NCBI GenBank assembly: GCA_043392685.1
Contig: JBHZGM010000006.1
From: Metapseudomonas sp043392685
Lineage (GTDB): Bacteria; Pseudomonadota; Gammaproteobacteria; Pseudomonadales; Pseudomonadaceae
Length of the DNA stretch: 64,000 bases
Direction: 5' to 3' (one strand)
Position numbers and translations under genes: made by a program. The notes under the pieces are model-generated. The model ran no database searches, was not told where the DNA came from, and saw only the letters and a list, made by a program, of their open reading frames with translations. Positions 35,007 to 43,474 of this stretch are shown here, piece by piece (position 1 is the first letter of the stretch; each line of letters starts with the position of its first letter).

Positions 35007-36279
35007 TTGTCTGCGCCCGCTGCTGTTGGGCGCCCTTCTCCTCGGCGGCCTCGCGCACGCCGAGGTTCGCACCATCGACCGCGTGGTCGCCATTGTCGAT
35101 AACGATGTGATCATGCAGAGCCAGCTGGACCAGCGCCTGCGTGAAGTGCAGCAGACCATCGCCAAGCGCGGCGCCTCGCTGCCGCCCGAGAATGTGCTGA
35201 GCCAGCAGGTGCTGGAACGCCTGATCATCGAGAATATCCAGCTGCAGATCGGCGACCGCTCCGGCATCCGTATCGCCGATGAAGAACTGAACCAGGCCAT
35301 CGAAGCCATCGCCCAGCGCAATGGCCTGACGGTCGACCAGTTCCGCAGCGCCCTCGCCCGTGACGGTCTGTCCTATGAGGACGCTCGCGACCAGGTTCGC
35401 CGCGAAATGGTCATCAGCCGCGTCCGCCAGCGTCGCGTGGCCGAGCGTATCCAGGTCACCGACCAGGAAGTGCAGAACTTCCTCGCTTCCGACATGGGCA
35501 AGATCCAGCTGTCCGAGGAATTTCGCCTGGCCAACATCCTGATCCCGGTACCGGAAGGTTCCTCGCCGAGCACCATCCAGGCAGCCGAGCGTCAGGCCGT
35601 GGAGCTGTATCAGCAGCTCCAGCAAGGCGCCGACTTCGCCCAGCTGGCGATTTCCCGCTCCGCCGGCGAAACCGCACTGGAAGGCGGCGAGATCGGCTGG
35701 CGCAAGGCCGCCCAGCTGCCGCCGCCCTTCGATGGCATGATCAGCGCCCTTGAGGTCGGCCAGGTGACCGAGCCGGTCCGTACCCCGGGCGGCTTCATCA
35801 TCCTCAAGCTGATGGACAAGCGCGGTGGCGACACCTTGGTTCGCGACGAAGTGCACGTCCGCCACATCCTGCTCAAGCCCAGCGAGATTCGCAGCGAAGC
35901 GGATACCAAGCGTCTGGCCGAGCGCCTGTACGAGCGCATCCAGGCCGGCGAAGACTTCGGCGAGCTGGCCAAGAGCTTCTCCGAAGACCCGGGTTCTGCC
36001 CTCAATGGCGGCGATCTGAACTGGATCGACCCTAACGCTCTGGTTCCGGAGTTCCGCGAAGTCATGGCCAGAACCCCTGCCGGCGAGCTTTCCAGGCCGT
36101 TCAAGAGCCCCTACGGCTGGCATGTCCTGGAAGTGCTGGGCCGCCGCGCCACCGACAGCAGCGAGAAATTCCGCGAGCAGCAGGCCATCAACATCCTGCG
36201 CAACCGCAAGTACGACGAGGAACTGCAGGCCTGGCTGCGCCAGATCCGCGACGAAGCCTACGTCGAAACCAAGCTGTAA
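34987..36279 (+). CDS. surA: periplasmic chaperone / peptidyl-prolyl isomerase SurA
   Basis: Delivers unfolded outer-membrane proteins, including LptD, to the BAM complex. It is 430 residues from the GTG at 34987. A signal peptide (about 1-23, LLLGALLLGGLAHA) is followed by the N-terminal chaperone domain and two parvulin domains (about 170-275 and 285-385; the second has VRHILLKPSEIRSEADTK). It overlaps the lptD end by 20 nt. Confidence 0.96.
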   Translation: MKTKLSDCLRPLLLGALLLGGLAHAEVRTIDRVVAIVDNDVIMQSQLDQRLREVQQTIAKRGASLPPENVLSQQVLERLIIENIQLQIGDRSGIRIADEELNQAIEAIAQRNGLTVDQFRSALARDGLSYEDARDQVRREMVISRVRQRRVAERIQVTDQEVQNFLASDMGKIQLSEEFRLANILIPVPEGSSPSTIQAAERQAVELYQQLQQGADFAQLAISRSAGETALEGGEIGWRKAAQLPPPFDGMISALEVGQVTEPVRTPGGFIILKLMDKRGGDTLVRDEVHVRHILLKPSEIRSEADTKRLAERLYERIQAGEDFGELAKSFSEDPGSALNGGDLNWIDPNALVPEFREVMARTPAGELSRPFKSPYGWHVLEVLGRRATDSSEKFREQQAINILRNRKYDEELQAWLRQIRDEAYVETKL

Positions 36280-36352
36280 GTCGCCAGGTCCAGTCCGGCG
36301 CGCTGGCGGTACAATCACCGCCAACGCGCTGGACACCAAGCAAGGACCCGGA

Positions 36353-37342
36353 ATGAAACCTCTCCGCTTCGCCCTCACCCCAGGTGAACCCGCCGGCATC
36401 GGCCCCGACCTTTGCCTGCTACTCTCCCGCTCCGCCCAGCCCCACGCCCTGATCGCCATCGCCAGTCGCGACCTGCTCGAGCAGCGTGCCGCCGAACTGG
36501 GCTTGTCGATTCAGCTGATCGAAACCGATCCATCCCACCTGCCGGAAGCTCCGGCTCCTGCCGGCAGCCTCTACGTCTGGGACACGCCCCTGCGAGTCGC
36601 AGCCAGGCCGGGCCAGCTGGAACCGGAGAACGCCGGCTATGTGCTGGAAACCCTGACCCGCGCGGGACAGGGCTGCCTCGACGGACTGTTCGCCGGAATG
36701 ATCACCGCCCCTGTGCACAAGGGCGTGATCAACGAAGCGGGCATTGCCTTCTCCGGCCACACCGAATTTCTCGCCGATCTGACCGCAACCCGGCAGGTGG
36801 TGATGATGCTGGCCACTCGCGGCCTGCGCGTGGCCCTGGTGACCACCCACCTGCCACTCAAGGATGTCGCCGCCGCCATTACGCCCGACCGGCTCCAGCG
36901 CGTCAGCCGTATTCTCCATGCGGACCTGGTGAACAAGTTCGGCATCGCCCAACCGCGCATCCTGGTCTGCGGCCTCAACCCCCATGCCGGCGAAGGCGGC
37001 CACCTGGGCCGGGAAGAACTGGAGGTCATCGAGCCGACGCTCGAAGGGCTGCGCGAAGAGGGTCTGAACCTGGTTGGCCCGCTGCCCGCCGACACCCTGT
37101 TCACCCCCAAGCATCTGGAGCAGTGCGACGCCGTGCTCGCCATGTACCACGACCAGGGGCTGCCCGTGCTCAAGTACAAGGGCTTTGGCGCGGCGGTGAA
37201 CGTCACCCTGGGCCTGCCGATCATCCGCACTTCGGTGGACCACGGCACCGCGCTGGATCTGGCCGGCACCGGGCGTATCGACTGCGGCAGCCTGGAAGTC
37301 GCCCTGGAAACCGCCTACCAGATGGCGGCCAGCAGTCGCTGA
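36353..37342 (+). CDS. pdxA: 4-hydroxythreonine-4-phosphate dehydrogenase
   Basis: An oxidative step in pyridoxal-phosphate synthesis. The 329-residue protein has the N-terminal TPGEPAGIGPDL motif and metal-binding histidines in SGHTEFLAD, VTTHLPLKDV and AMYHDQGLPVLKYKGFG. The start at 36353 gives the family N-terminus. Confidence 0.97.
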   Translation: MKPLRFALTPGEPAGIGPDLCLLLSRSAQPHALIAIASRDLLEQRAAELGLSIQLIETDPSHLPEAPAPAGSLYVWDTPLRVAARPGQLEPENAGYVLETLTRAGQGCLDGLFAGMITAPVHKGVINEAGIAFSGHTEFLADLTATRQVVMMLATRGLRVALVTTHLPLKDVAAAITPDRLQRVSRILHADLVNKFGIAQPRILVCGLNPHAGEGGHLGREELEVIEPTLEGLREEGLNLVGPLPADTLFTPKHLEQCDAVLAMYHDQGLPVLKYKGFGAAVNVTLGLPIIRTSVDHGTALDLAGTGRIDCGSLEVALETAYQMAASSR

Positions 37343-37344
37343 GG

Positions 37345-37400
37345 CTGCAAGCTGCAAGCTGCAAGCTGCAAGCTGCAAGCTGCAAGCTGCAAGCTGCAAG
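37345..37400 (+). repeat. tandem repeat, eight perfect copies of CTGCAAG
   Basis: Eight exact 7-bp units lie immediately after the pdxA stop. The unit is the complement of the CTTGCAG core of the element at 37470-37500, so the two blocks can pair. The rest of the 163-bp gap to rsmA carries no gene. Confidence 0.95.
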
Positions 37401-37469
37401 CCAATCAGCGTGCCGTACAGGGCCTCAGCTGATAAGCTTCGCGCCTTTGCATTTTCGCTTTACGCTCTT

Positions 37470-37500
37470 GCTTGATGCTTGCAGCTTGAAGCTTGGAGCT
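37470..37500 (+). repeat. GCTTGCAGCTTGAAGCTT element overlapping the rsmA ribosome binding site
   Basis: The block GCTTGCAGCTTGAAGCTTGG is inverted relative to the CTGCAAG array. Its last bases supply the GGAG used by rsmA, 7 nt before the ATG. A related block ends just before yeaH (42160-42177). Confidence 0.75.
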
Positions 37501-37505
37501 CCCCC

Positions 37506-38309
37506 ATGTCCGAATACCAACACCGCGCGCGCAAGCGTTTCGGCCAGAACTTCCTGCATGACGCCGGCATCATCCACCGCATCCTGCGCAGCATTCACGC
37601 CCGCGCGGGCGAGCACCTGCTGGAGATCGGGCCGGGCCAGGGCGCGCTCACCGAAGGCCTGCTGGCCAGCGGCGCCCAACTCGACGTCGTCGAACTGGAC
37701 CTGGACCTGATCCCCATCCTGAAGCACAAGTTCGGCCTTCTGCCGAACTTCCGCCTCAACCAGGGCGATGCGCTGAAGTTCGACTTCCGCCAGCTCGACG
37801 CCGAACCCCACAGCCTACGGGTGGTGGGCAACCTGCCGTACAACATCTCCACCCCGCTGATCTTCCACCTGCTGGACCACGCGGACCTGATCCGCGACAT
37901 GCACTTCATGCTGCAGAAGGAAGTGGTGGAGCGCCTGGCCGCCGAGCCCGGCGGCGGCGACTGGGGCCGGCTGTCGATCATGGTCCAGTACCACTGCCGC
38001 GTGGAGCACCTGTTCAACGTCGGCCCGGGCGCCTTCAATCCGCCGCCCAAGGTGGATTCGGCCATCGTGCGCCTGGTCCCCCACGAAGTCCTGCCGCACC
38101 CGGCCAAGGATCCCGCCCTGCTGGAACGCGTGGTGCGCGAAGCGTTCAACCAGCGTCGCAAGACCCTGCGCAATACCCTCAAGGGCCTGCTGGACGCTTC
38201 CGCCATCGAAGCCGCAGGCGTCGACGGCGGGCTGCGCCCCGAACAGCTCGACCTGGCTTCCTTTGTCCGCCTGGCTGATCAACTGGCTGCCACCAGCGCG
38301 ACCCCCTAG
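37506..38309 (+). CDS. rsmA: 16S rRNA (adenine1518/1519-N6) dimethyltransferase
   Basis: Dimethylates the 3'-terminal hairpin of 16S rRNA. It is 267 residues, with SAM motifs LEIGPGQGALTEGLL, VVELDLDLIPIL and the catalytic NLPYNISTPL. Also called ksgA. The start at 37506 follows the GGAG site supplied by the upstream repeat. Confidence 0.97.
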   Translation: MSEYQHRARKRFGQNFLHDAGIIHRILRSIHARAGEHLLEIGPGQGALTEGLLASGAQLDVVELDLDLIPILKHKFGLLPNFRLNQGDALKFDFRQLDAEPHSLRVVGNLPYNISTPLIFHLLDHADLIRDMHFMLQKEVVERLAAEPGGGDWGRLSIMVQYHCRVEHLFNVGPGAFNPPPKVDSAIVRLVPHEVLPHPAKDPALLERVVREAFNQRRKTLRNTLKGLLDASAIEAAGVDGGLRPEQLDLASFVRLADQLAATSATP

Positions 38310-38340
38310 ACTCCAATTCCAGCAATTCGAGAACTTTCGC

Positions 38341-38721
38341 GTGTCCGATTCCCCTTACAAGGTCGACGTCAGCGTCGTCACCCGCTTCCTCCCGGAACAA
38401 TCGCAGCCGGACGAGAACCGCTTTGCCTTCGCCTACACCGTGACCATCCAGAACAACGGCGAGCTGCCGGCCCAGTTGCTCAGCCGCCACTGGGTGATCA
38501 CCGATGGCGACGGCCATGTACAGGAAGTCCGCGGTGCCGGCGTGGTTGGGCAGCAGCCGCGAATCGAACCGGGTGCCAGCCACACCTACACCAGCGGTAC
38601 CGTGATGGCCACGCGGGTTGGCAGCATGCAGGGCAGCTACCAGATGGTCGCTGACGACGGCAAACGCTTCGACGCCATCATCGCCCCCTTCCGCCTGGCC
38701 GTTCCGGGCTCGCTGCACTGA
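38341..38721 (+). CDS. apaG: ApaG domain protein (CorD)
   Basis: A 126-residue FnIII-like fold protein often linked to Co2+/Mg2+ homeostasis. It carries the family GxGVVG-type loop (VRGAGVVGQQPRIEPGASHTY). The start is GTG at 38341, which matches the family length. It lies between rsmA and apaH as in other gammaproteobacteria. Confidence 0.93.
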   Translation: MSDSPYKVDVSVVTRFLPEQSQPDENRFAFAYTVTIQNNGELPAQLLSRHWVITDGDGHVQEVRGAGVVGQQPRIEPGASHTYTSGTVMATRVGSMQGSYQMVADDGKRFDAIIAPFRLAVPGSLH

Positions 38722-38731
38722 GGACACCGGC

Positions 38732-39559
38732 ATGACGGCTTATGCAGTGGGCGACGTCCAGGGTTGCCTCGATCAACTGAAGTGCCTGCTGGAACAGGTG
38801 CGCTTCGATCCGGCCAAGGACGAACTCTGGCTGGTGGGCGACCTGGTCAACCGGGGCCCCAAATCCCTGGAAACCTTGCGCTTCCTTTATTCCATCCGCG
38901 ACTCGGTGGTCTGCGTGCTCGGCAACCACGACCTGCACCTGCTGGCCGTGGCTAACAACATCGAGCGGCTGCGCAAGGCCGACACCCTGCGCGAAATCCT
39001 CGAAGCGCCCGACCGCGCCGATCTGCTGGACTGGCTGCGTCGGCAGAAGCTGCTGCATTACGACGAACAGCGCGACGTCGCCATGGTCCACGCCGGGATT
39101 CCGCCCCAGTGGTCGCTGAAGAAGGCCCTCAAGCGCGCCGCGGAAGTCGAGGAAGCCCTGCAGGACGACGCCCGCCTGCCGCTGTTCCTCGATGGCATGT
39201 ACGGCAACGAGCCGGCCAGGTGGGACGGCGACCTGCACGGTGTCACGCGCCTGCGGGTCATCACCAACTACTTCACCCGCATGCGCTTCTGCCGTGCCGA
39301 TGGCACCCTGGACCTCAAGTCCAAGGAAGGCCTGGATACCGCGCCCCCCGGTTTCGCCCCCTGGTTCAGCTACCCCGAGCGCAAGACCCGCGGGCAGAAG
39401 ATCATCTTCGGCCACTGGGCGGCGCTGGAAGGCAAGTGCAACGAGCCCGGCCTGTACGCCCTCGACACCGGCTGCGTCTGGGGCGGCGCCATGACCCTAC
39501 TGAATATCGACAGCGGCGAGCGCATCAGCTGCAGCTGCAAGGAGAACCGCCATGAGTGA
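38732..39559 (+). CDS. apaH: diadenosine tetraphosphatase (symmetrical)
   Basis: Hydrolyses Ap4A to two ADP and removes Np4-type RNA caps. A 275-residue metallophosphatase with motifs GDVQGC, GDLVNRGP and GNHD and the later IFGHWAALEG. It overlaps glpE by 8 nt. Confidence 0.96.
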   Translation: MTAYAVGDVQGCLDQLKCLLEQVRFDPAKDELWLVGDLVNRGPKSLETLRFLYSIRDSVVCVLGNHDLHLLAVANNIERLRKADTLREILEAPDRADLLDWLRRQKLLHYDEQRDVAMVHAGIPPQWSLKKALKRAAEVEEALQDDARLPLFLDGMYGNEPARWDGDLHGVTRLRVITNYFTRMRFCRADGTLDLKSKEGLDTAPPGFAPWFSYPERKTRGQKIIFGHWAALEGKCNEPGLYALDTGCVWGGAMTLLNIDSGERISCSCKENRHE

Positions 39560-39881
39560 ATTCCAGCGCATCGCCCCCGAACAGGCCCAGGCCCTTCGCG
39601 AACAGGGCGCCGTGGTGGTGGACATCCGCGACCCGCAGAGTTTCGCCCTCGGCCACATCAGCGGCGCGCACCACCTGGACAACTACTCCTTGGCCGACTT
39701 CATCGCCAAGGCCGACTTCGACAAGCCGCTGATCGTCGCCTGCTACCACGGCAACTCCAGCCAGGGCGCGGCCGCCTATCTCGCGCATCAGGGCTTCTCC
39801 GAGGTCTATAGCCTCGACGGCGGCTTCGAGCTGTGGCGCAGCGTCTATCCCGGGGAAGTTGCCCAAGGCAACGTCGAGTAA
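39552..39881 (+). CDS. glpE: thiosulfate sulfurtransferase GlpE (rhodanese)
   Basis: A single-domain rhodanese of 109 residues with the active-site cysteine in ACYHGNSSQGAA. It transfers sulfur from thiosulfate to cyanide or thioredoxin. It is the last gene of the rsmA-apaG-apaH-glpE run. Confidence 0.94.
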   Translation: MSEFQRIAPEQAQALREQGAVVVDIRDPQSFALGHISGAHHLDNYSLADFIAKADFDKPLIVACYHGNSSQGAAAYLAHQGFSEVYSLDGGFELWRSVYPGEVAQGNVE

Positions 39882-39972
39882 AAATTTTTCGGCGCGGCGC
39901 AACGCCGCGCTATCTCTGGCCTGGCGCCACTTCCCCGACGGACGGTAATCCCCTGTTATCGCTCCGCCACGC

Positions 39973-40001
39973 TTGACGTTGCCGATAACGAACTACTCTT
40001 A
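39973..40001 (+). promoter_or_regulatory. candidate promoter and long leader of prkA
   Basis: TTGACG (39973-39978) lies 15-17 bp before a CTACTCTTA -10 region, which resembles the C-rich -10 of sigma-S promoters. This would leave a leader of about 165 nt with two small hairpins (GCCGG..CCGG near 40030 and AGCCG..CCGGCT near 40090). In E. coli the orthologous yeaG-yeaH operon is under RpoS; here the promoter is only suggested. A GC hairpin at 39892-39910 might end glpE transcription. Nothing else is seen in 39882-40168. Confidence 0.35.
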
Positions 40002-40168
40002 GCTCAGGCCATCCAAAAAAGGGGAGAGCCGGTACACCGGTTCCGGGCCATCGGCAGCGACCATTCAGGTGTTCTGGGGGATTTTCATCAGCCGACCGTC
40101 TCCGGCTGACTGCCCGCACCCGCATAACCGACCCCGCGCCGGCTTCCTGATTCCAGCGAGGTGACGTC

Positions 40169-42091
40169 ATGAGCATTTTCAGCCACTTCCAACAACGCTT
40201 CGAAGCGACTCGCCAGGAGGAATATTCCCTTCAGGAATACCTGGATCTGTGCAAGCAGGACCGCAGCGCCTACGCCACCGCCGCCGAACGCATGCTCATG
40301 GCAATCGGTGACCCGGAGCTGCTCGACACTTCGACCGACCCGAGGCTGTCGCGGATCTTCTCCAACAAGGTCATTCGCCGCTATCCGGCCTTCGCCGACT
40401 TCCACGGCATGGAAGAGTGCATCGACCAGATCGTGTCCTACTTCCGCCATGCCGCCCAGGGCCTGGAAGAGAAGAAACAGATCCTCTACCTGCTGGGCCC
40501 GGTCGGTGGCGGCAAGTCGTCCCTGGCGGAGAAGCTGAAGCAGTTGATGGAACGCGTGCCCTTCTATGCGATCAAGGGGTCACCGGTGTTCGAATCGCCC
40601 CTGGGGCTGTTCAATGCCGATGAAGACGGCGCCATCCTCGAGGAGGAGTACGGCATCCCGCGTCGCTACCTGCGTACCGTGATGTCGCCCTGGGCCACCA
40701 AGCGTCTGAACGAACTGGGCGGGGACATCAGCAAATTCCGCGTGGTGAAACTGTATCCGTCGATCCTCAACCAGATCGCCATCGCCAAGACCGAGCCGGG
40801 CGACGAGAACAACCAGGACATCTCCGCGCTGGTGGGCAAGGTGGATATCCGCAAGCTGGAGGAATTCCCGCAGAACGACGCCGATGCCTACAGCTACTCG
40901 GGCGCCCTGTGCCGGTCCAACCAGGGCCTGATGGAATTCGTCGAGATGTTCAAGGCGCCGATCAAGGTCCTGCACCCGTTGCTGACCGCCACCCAGGAAG
41001 GCAACTACAACAGCACCGAGGGACTGGGCGGACTGCCGTTCAACGGCATCATCCTGGCCCACTCCAACGAATCGGAATGGCACAGCTTCCGTAACAACAA
41101 GAACAACGAGGCCTTCATCGACCGGATCTACATCGTCAAGGTGCCCTACTGCCTGCGCGTCACCGACGAAATCAAGATCTACGACAAGCTGCTGGTCAGC
41201 AGCTCCCTGGCCCACGCCCACTGCGCCCCGGACACCCTGCGCATGCTGGCGCAGTTCTCCGTGTTGTCGCGCCTGAAGGAGCCGGAGAACTCCAACATCT
41301 ATTCGAAGATGCGCGTCTACGACGGAGAAAACCTCAAGGACACCGATCCCAAGGCCAAGTCGATCCAGGAATACCGCGACGCGGCAGGCGTGGACGAGGG
41401 CATGAATGGCCTGTCGACCCGCTTTGCCTTCAAGATCCTTTCCAAGGTGTTCAACTTCGACCCCCACGAAGTGGCGGCCAACCCGGTGCACCTGCTCTAT
41501 GTACTGGAGCAGCAGATCGAGCAGGAACAGTTCCCGGCGGAACTGCGTGAACGCTACCTGCGCTACATCAAGGAATACCTGGCGCCGCGCTACATCGAGT
41601 TCATCGGCAAGGAAATCCAGACCGCCTACCTGGAGTCCTACAGCGAATACGGCCAGAACATCTTCGACCGCTACGTGCTCTACGCGGACTTCTGGATCCA
41701 GGACCAGGAATACCGCGACCCGGAAACCGGCGAGATCCTCAACCGTGTAGCCCTGAACGAGGAACTGGAGAAGATCGAGAAACCGGCCGGCATCAGCAAC
41801 CCGAAGGACTTCCGCAACGAGATCGTCAATTTCGTGCTGCGCGCCCGGGCCAACAACAACGGCAAGAACCCGAGCTGGCTCAGCTACGAGAAGCTGCGCG
41901 TGGTCATCGAGAAGAAGATGTTCTCCAACACCGAGGACCTTCTGCCGGTCATCAGCTTCAATGCCAAGGGCAGCAAGGAGGAGCAACAGAAACACAACGA
42001 CTTCGTCAAGCGCATGGTCGAGCGCGGCTATACGGAGAAACAGGTACGCCTGCTGTCCGAATGGTACCTGCGGGTACGCAAGTCGCAGTAA
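40169..42091 (+). CDS. prkA: PrkA family serine protein kinase / AAA ATPase
   Basis: A 640-residue YeaG/PrkA protein. An N-terminal AAA domain has Walker A GPVGGGKSS at 110-118, followed by a C-terminal PrkA kinase-like domain. E. coli YeaG is induced by nitrogen starvation and stationary phase, and Bacillus PrkA affects sporulation gene expression. First gene of a prkA-yeaH-spoVR cluster. Confidence 0.95.
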   Translation: MSIFSHFQQRFEATRQEEYSLQEYLDLCKQDRSAYATAAERMLMAIGDPELLDTSTDPRLSRIFSNKVIRRYPAFADFHGMEECIDQIVSYFRHAAQGLEEKKQILYLLGPVGGGKSSLAEKLKQLMERVPFYAIKGSPVFESPLGLFNADEDGAILEEEYGIPRRYLRTVMSPWATKRLNELGGDISKFRVVKLYPSILNQIAIAKTEPGDENNQDISALVGKVDIRKLEEFPQNDADAYSYSGALCRSNQGLMEFVEMFKAPIKVLHPLLTATQEGNYNSTEGLGGLPFNGIILAHSNESEWHSFRNNKNNEAFIDRIYIVKVPYCLRVTDEIKIYDKLLVSSSLAHAHCAPDTLRMLAQFSVLSRLKEPENSNIYSKMRVYDGENLKDTDPKAKSIQEYRDAAGVDEGMNGLSTRFAFKILSKVFNFDPHEVAANPVHLLYVLEQQIEQEQFPAELRERYLRYIKEYLAPRYIEFIGKEIQTAYLESYSEYGQNIFDRYVLYADFWIQDQEYRDPETGEILNRVALNEELEKIEKPAGISNPKDFRNEIVNFVLRARANNNGKNPSWLSYEKLRVVIEKKMFSNTEDLLPVISFNAKGSKEEQQKHNDFVKRMVERGYTEKQVRLLSEWYLRVRKSQ

Positions 42092-42099
42092 AACAGTCT

Positions 42100-42177
42100 C
42101 AAGCTGCAAGCCTGGAACATGCACGCCGGAGGCGCCGTCACACGCGGCGTCCTCCGTGCCTTGCAGCCTGAAGCTCC
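42100..42177 (+). repeat. cruciform element between prkA and yeaH
   Basis: Outer arms CAAGCTGCAAG and CTTGCAGCCTGAAGCT flank an inner near-perfect hairpin (GGAGGCGCCG/CGGCG-CCTCC, extended by GCAC/GTGC). The outer arms match the CTGCAAG and CTTGCAG blocks that flank the gap before rsmA. The 98-bp gap has no gene. Confidence 0.75.
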
Positions 42178-42189
42178 CCGGAGGGGTCT

Positions 42190-43461
42190 ATGAGCTACGT
42201 CATCGACAGGCGTTTGAACGGCAAGAACAAGAGCACGGTGAACCGCCAGCGGTTCCTGCGCCGTTACCGCGACCACATCAAGAAGGCCGTGGAGGAGGCC
42301 GTCAGCCGCCGCTCCATCACCGACATGGAGCATGGCGAACAGATCAGCATCCCCGGCCGCGATATCGACGAACCCATCCTGCACCATGGCCGTGGCGGCA
42401 GGCAGACCATCGTCCATCCCGGCAACAAGGAATTCACCACCGGTGACCGCATTCCCCGTCCCCAGGGCGGCGGTGGAGGCCGTGGCGGTGGCAAGGCCAG
42501 CAACCAGGGCGAGGGGATGGATGACTTCGTCTTCCAGATCACCCAGGAGGAATTCCTCGACTTCATGTTCGAGGACCTGGAACTGCCCAACCTGGTCAAA
42601 CGCCACCTCACCGGCGCCGACACCTTCAAGACGGTGCGCGCCGGTATCAGCAACGAAGGCAACCCATCGCGGATCAATATCGTCCGCACCCTGCGCTCGG
42701 CCCACGCGCGGCGCATCGCCCTCTCGGGCAGCAGCCGCAGCAAGCTGAAGGCAGCCAAGGAAGAACTGGAGCGCCTGAAGCGCGAGGAGCCGGACAATTT
42801 CGGTGACATCCAGGAACTTGAAGCGGAAATCGCGAGACTTCGCGCCAGGATCGAGCGTGTTCCCTTCCTCGACACCTTCGACCTCAAGTACAACCTGCTG
42901 GTCAAGCAGCCCAATCCGTCCTCCAAGGCGGTGATGTTCTGCCTGATGGACGTCTCCGGCTCCATGACCCAGGCCACCAAGGACATCGCCAAACGCTTCT
43001 TCATTCTCCTGTACCTGTTCCTCAAGCGGAACTACGACAAGATCGAGGTCGTGTTCATCCGCCACCACACCAGCGCACGCGAAGTGGACGAGGAGGAATT
43101 CTTCTACTCCCGGGAAACCGGGGGCACCATCGTTTCCAGCGCGCTGAAGCTGATGCAGGAGATCATGGCCGAGCGCTACCCCATCAATGAATGGAACATC
43201 TACGCCGCCCAGGCCTCGGACGGCGACAACTGGAACGACGATTCACCCATCTGCAGGGATATCCTGATCAAGCAGATCATGCCGTTCGTGCAGTACTTCA
43301 CCTACGTCGAGATCACCCCGCGCGAGCACCAGGCACTGTGGTACGAATACGAACAGGTCTGCGAAGCGTTCGCCGATACCTTCGCGCAGCAACAGATCGT
43401 CTCGGCGGCGGATATCTACCCGGTGTTCCGCGAGCTGTTCCAGCGCAGGCTCGTGACCTGA
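42190..43461 (+). CDS. yeaH: DUF444 protein with von Willebrand A-like domain
   Basis: A 423-residue protein with an N-terminal basic region, a Gly-rich stretch (about 95-105) and a C-terminal vWA-like domain whose MIDAS motif DVSGSM lies near residue 253. It is the conserved partner of PrkA and SpoVR. A GGAGGGG ribosome binding site precedes the ATG, embedded in the complementary CCCC-GGA-GGGG. Confidence 0.94.
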   Translation: MSYVIDRRLNGKNKSTVNRQRFLRRYRDHIKKAVEEAVSRRSITDMEHGEQISIPGRDIDEPILHHGRGGRQTIVHPGNKEFTTGDRIPRPQGGGGGRGGGKASNQGEGMDDFVFQITQEEFLDFMFEDLELPNLVKRHLTGADTFKTVRAGISNEGNPSRINIVRTLRSAHARRIALSGSSRSKLKAAKEELERLKREEPDNFGDIQELEAEIARLRARIERVPFLDTFDLKYNLLVKQPNPSSKAVMFCLMDVSGSMTQATKDIAKRFFILLYLFLKRNYDKIEVVFIRHHTSAREVDEEEFFYSRETGGTIVSSALKLMQEIMAERYPINEWNIYAAQASDGDNWNDDSPICRDILIKQIMPFVQYFTYVEITPREHQALWYEYEQVCEAFADTFAQQQIVSAADIYPVFRELFQRRLVT

Positions 43462-43474
43462 GGGGAGGCGTGAA

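Noticed and set aside
37345..37400. CRISPR-like array
   Set aside because: Units are 7 bp, directly adjacent and identical, with no spacers; it is a simple tandem repeat.
39910..39945. Sigma-54 promoter upstream of prkA (TGGCGCC followed by C-rich DNA)
   Set aside because: The GC element expected at -12 is absent at the correct distance.
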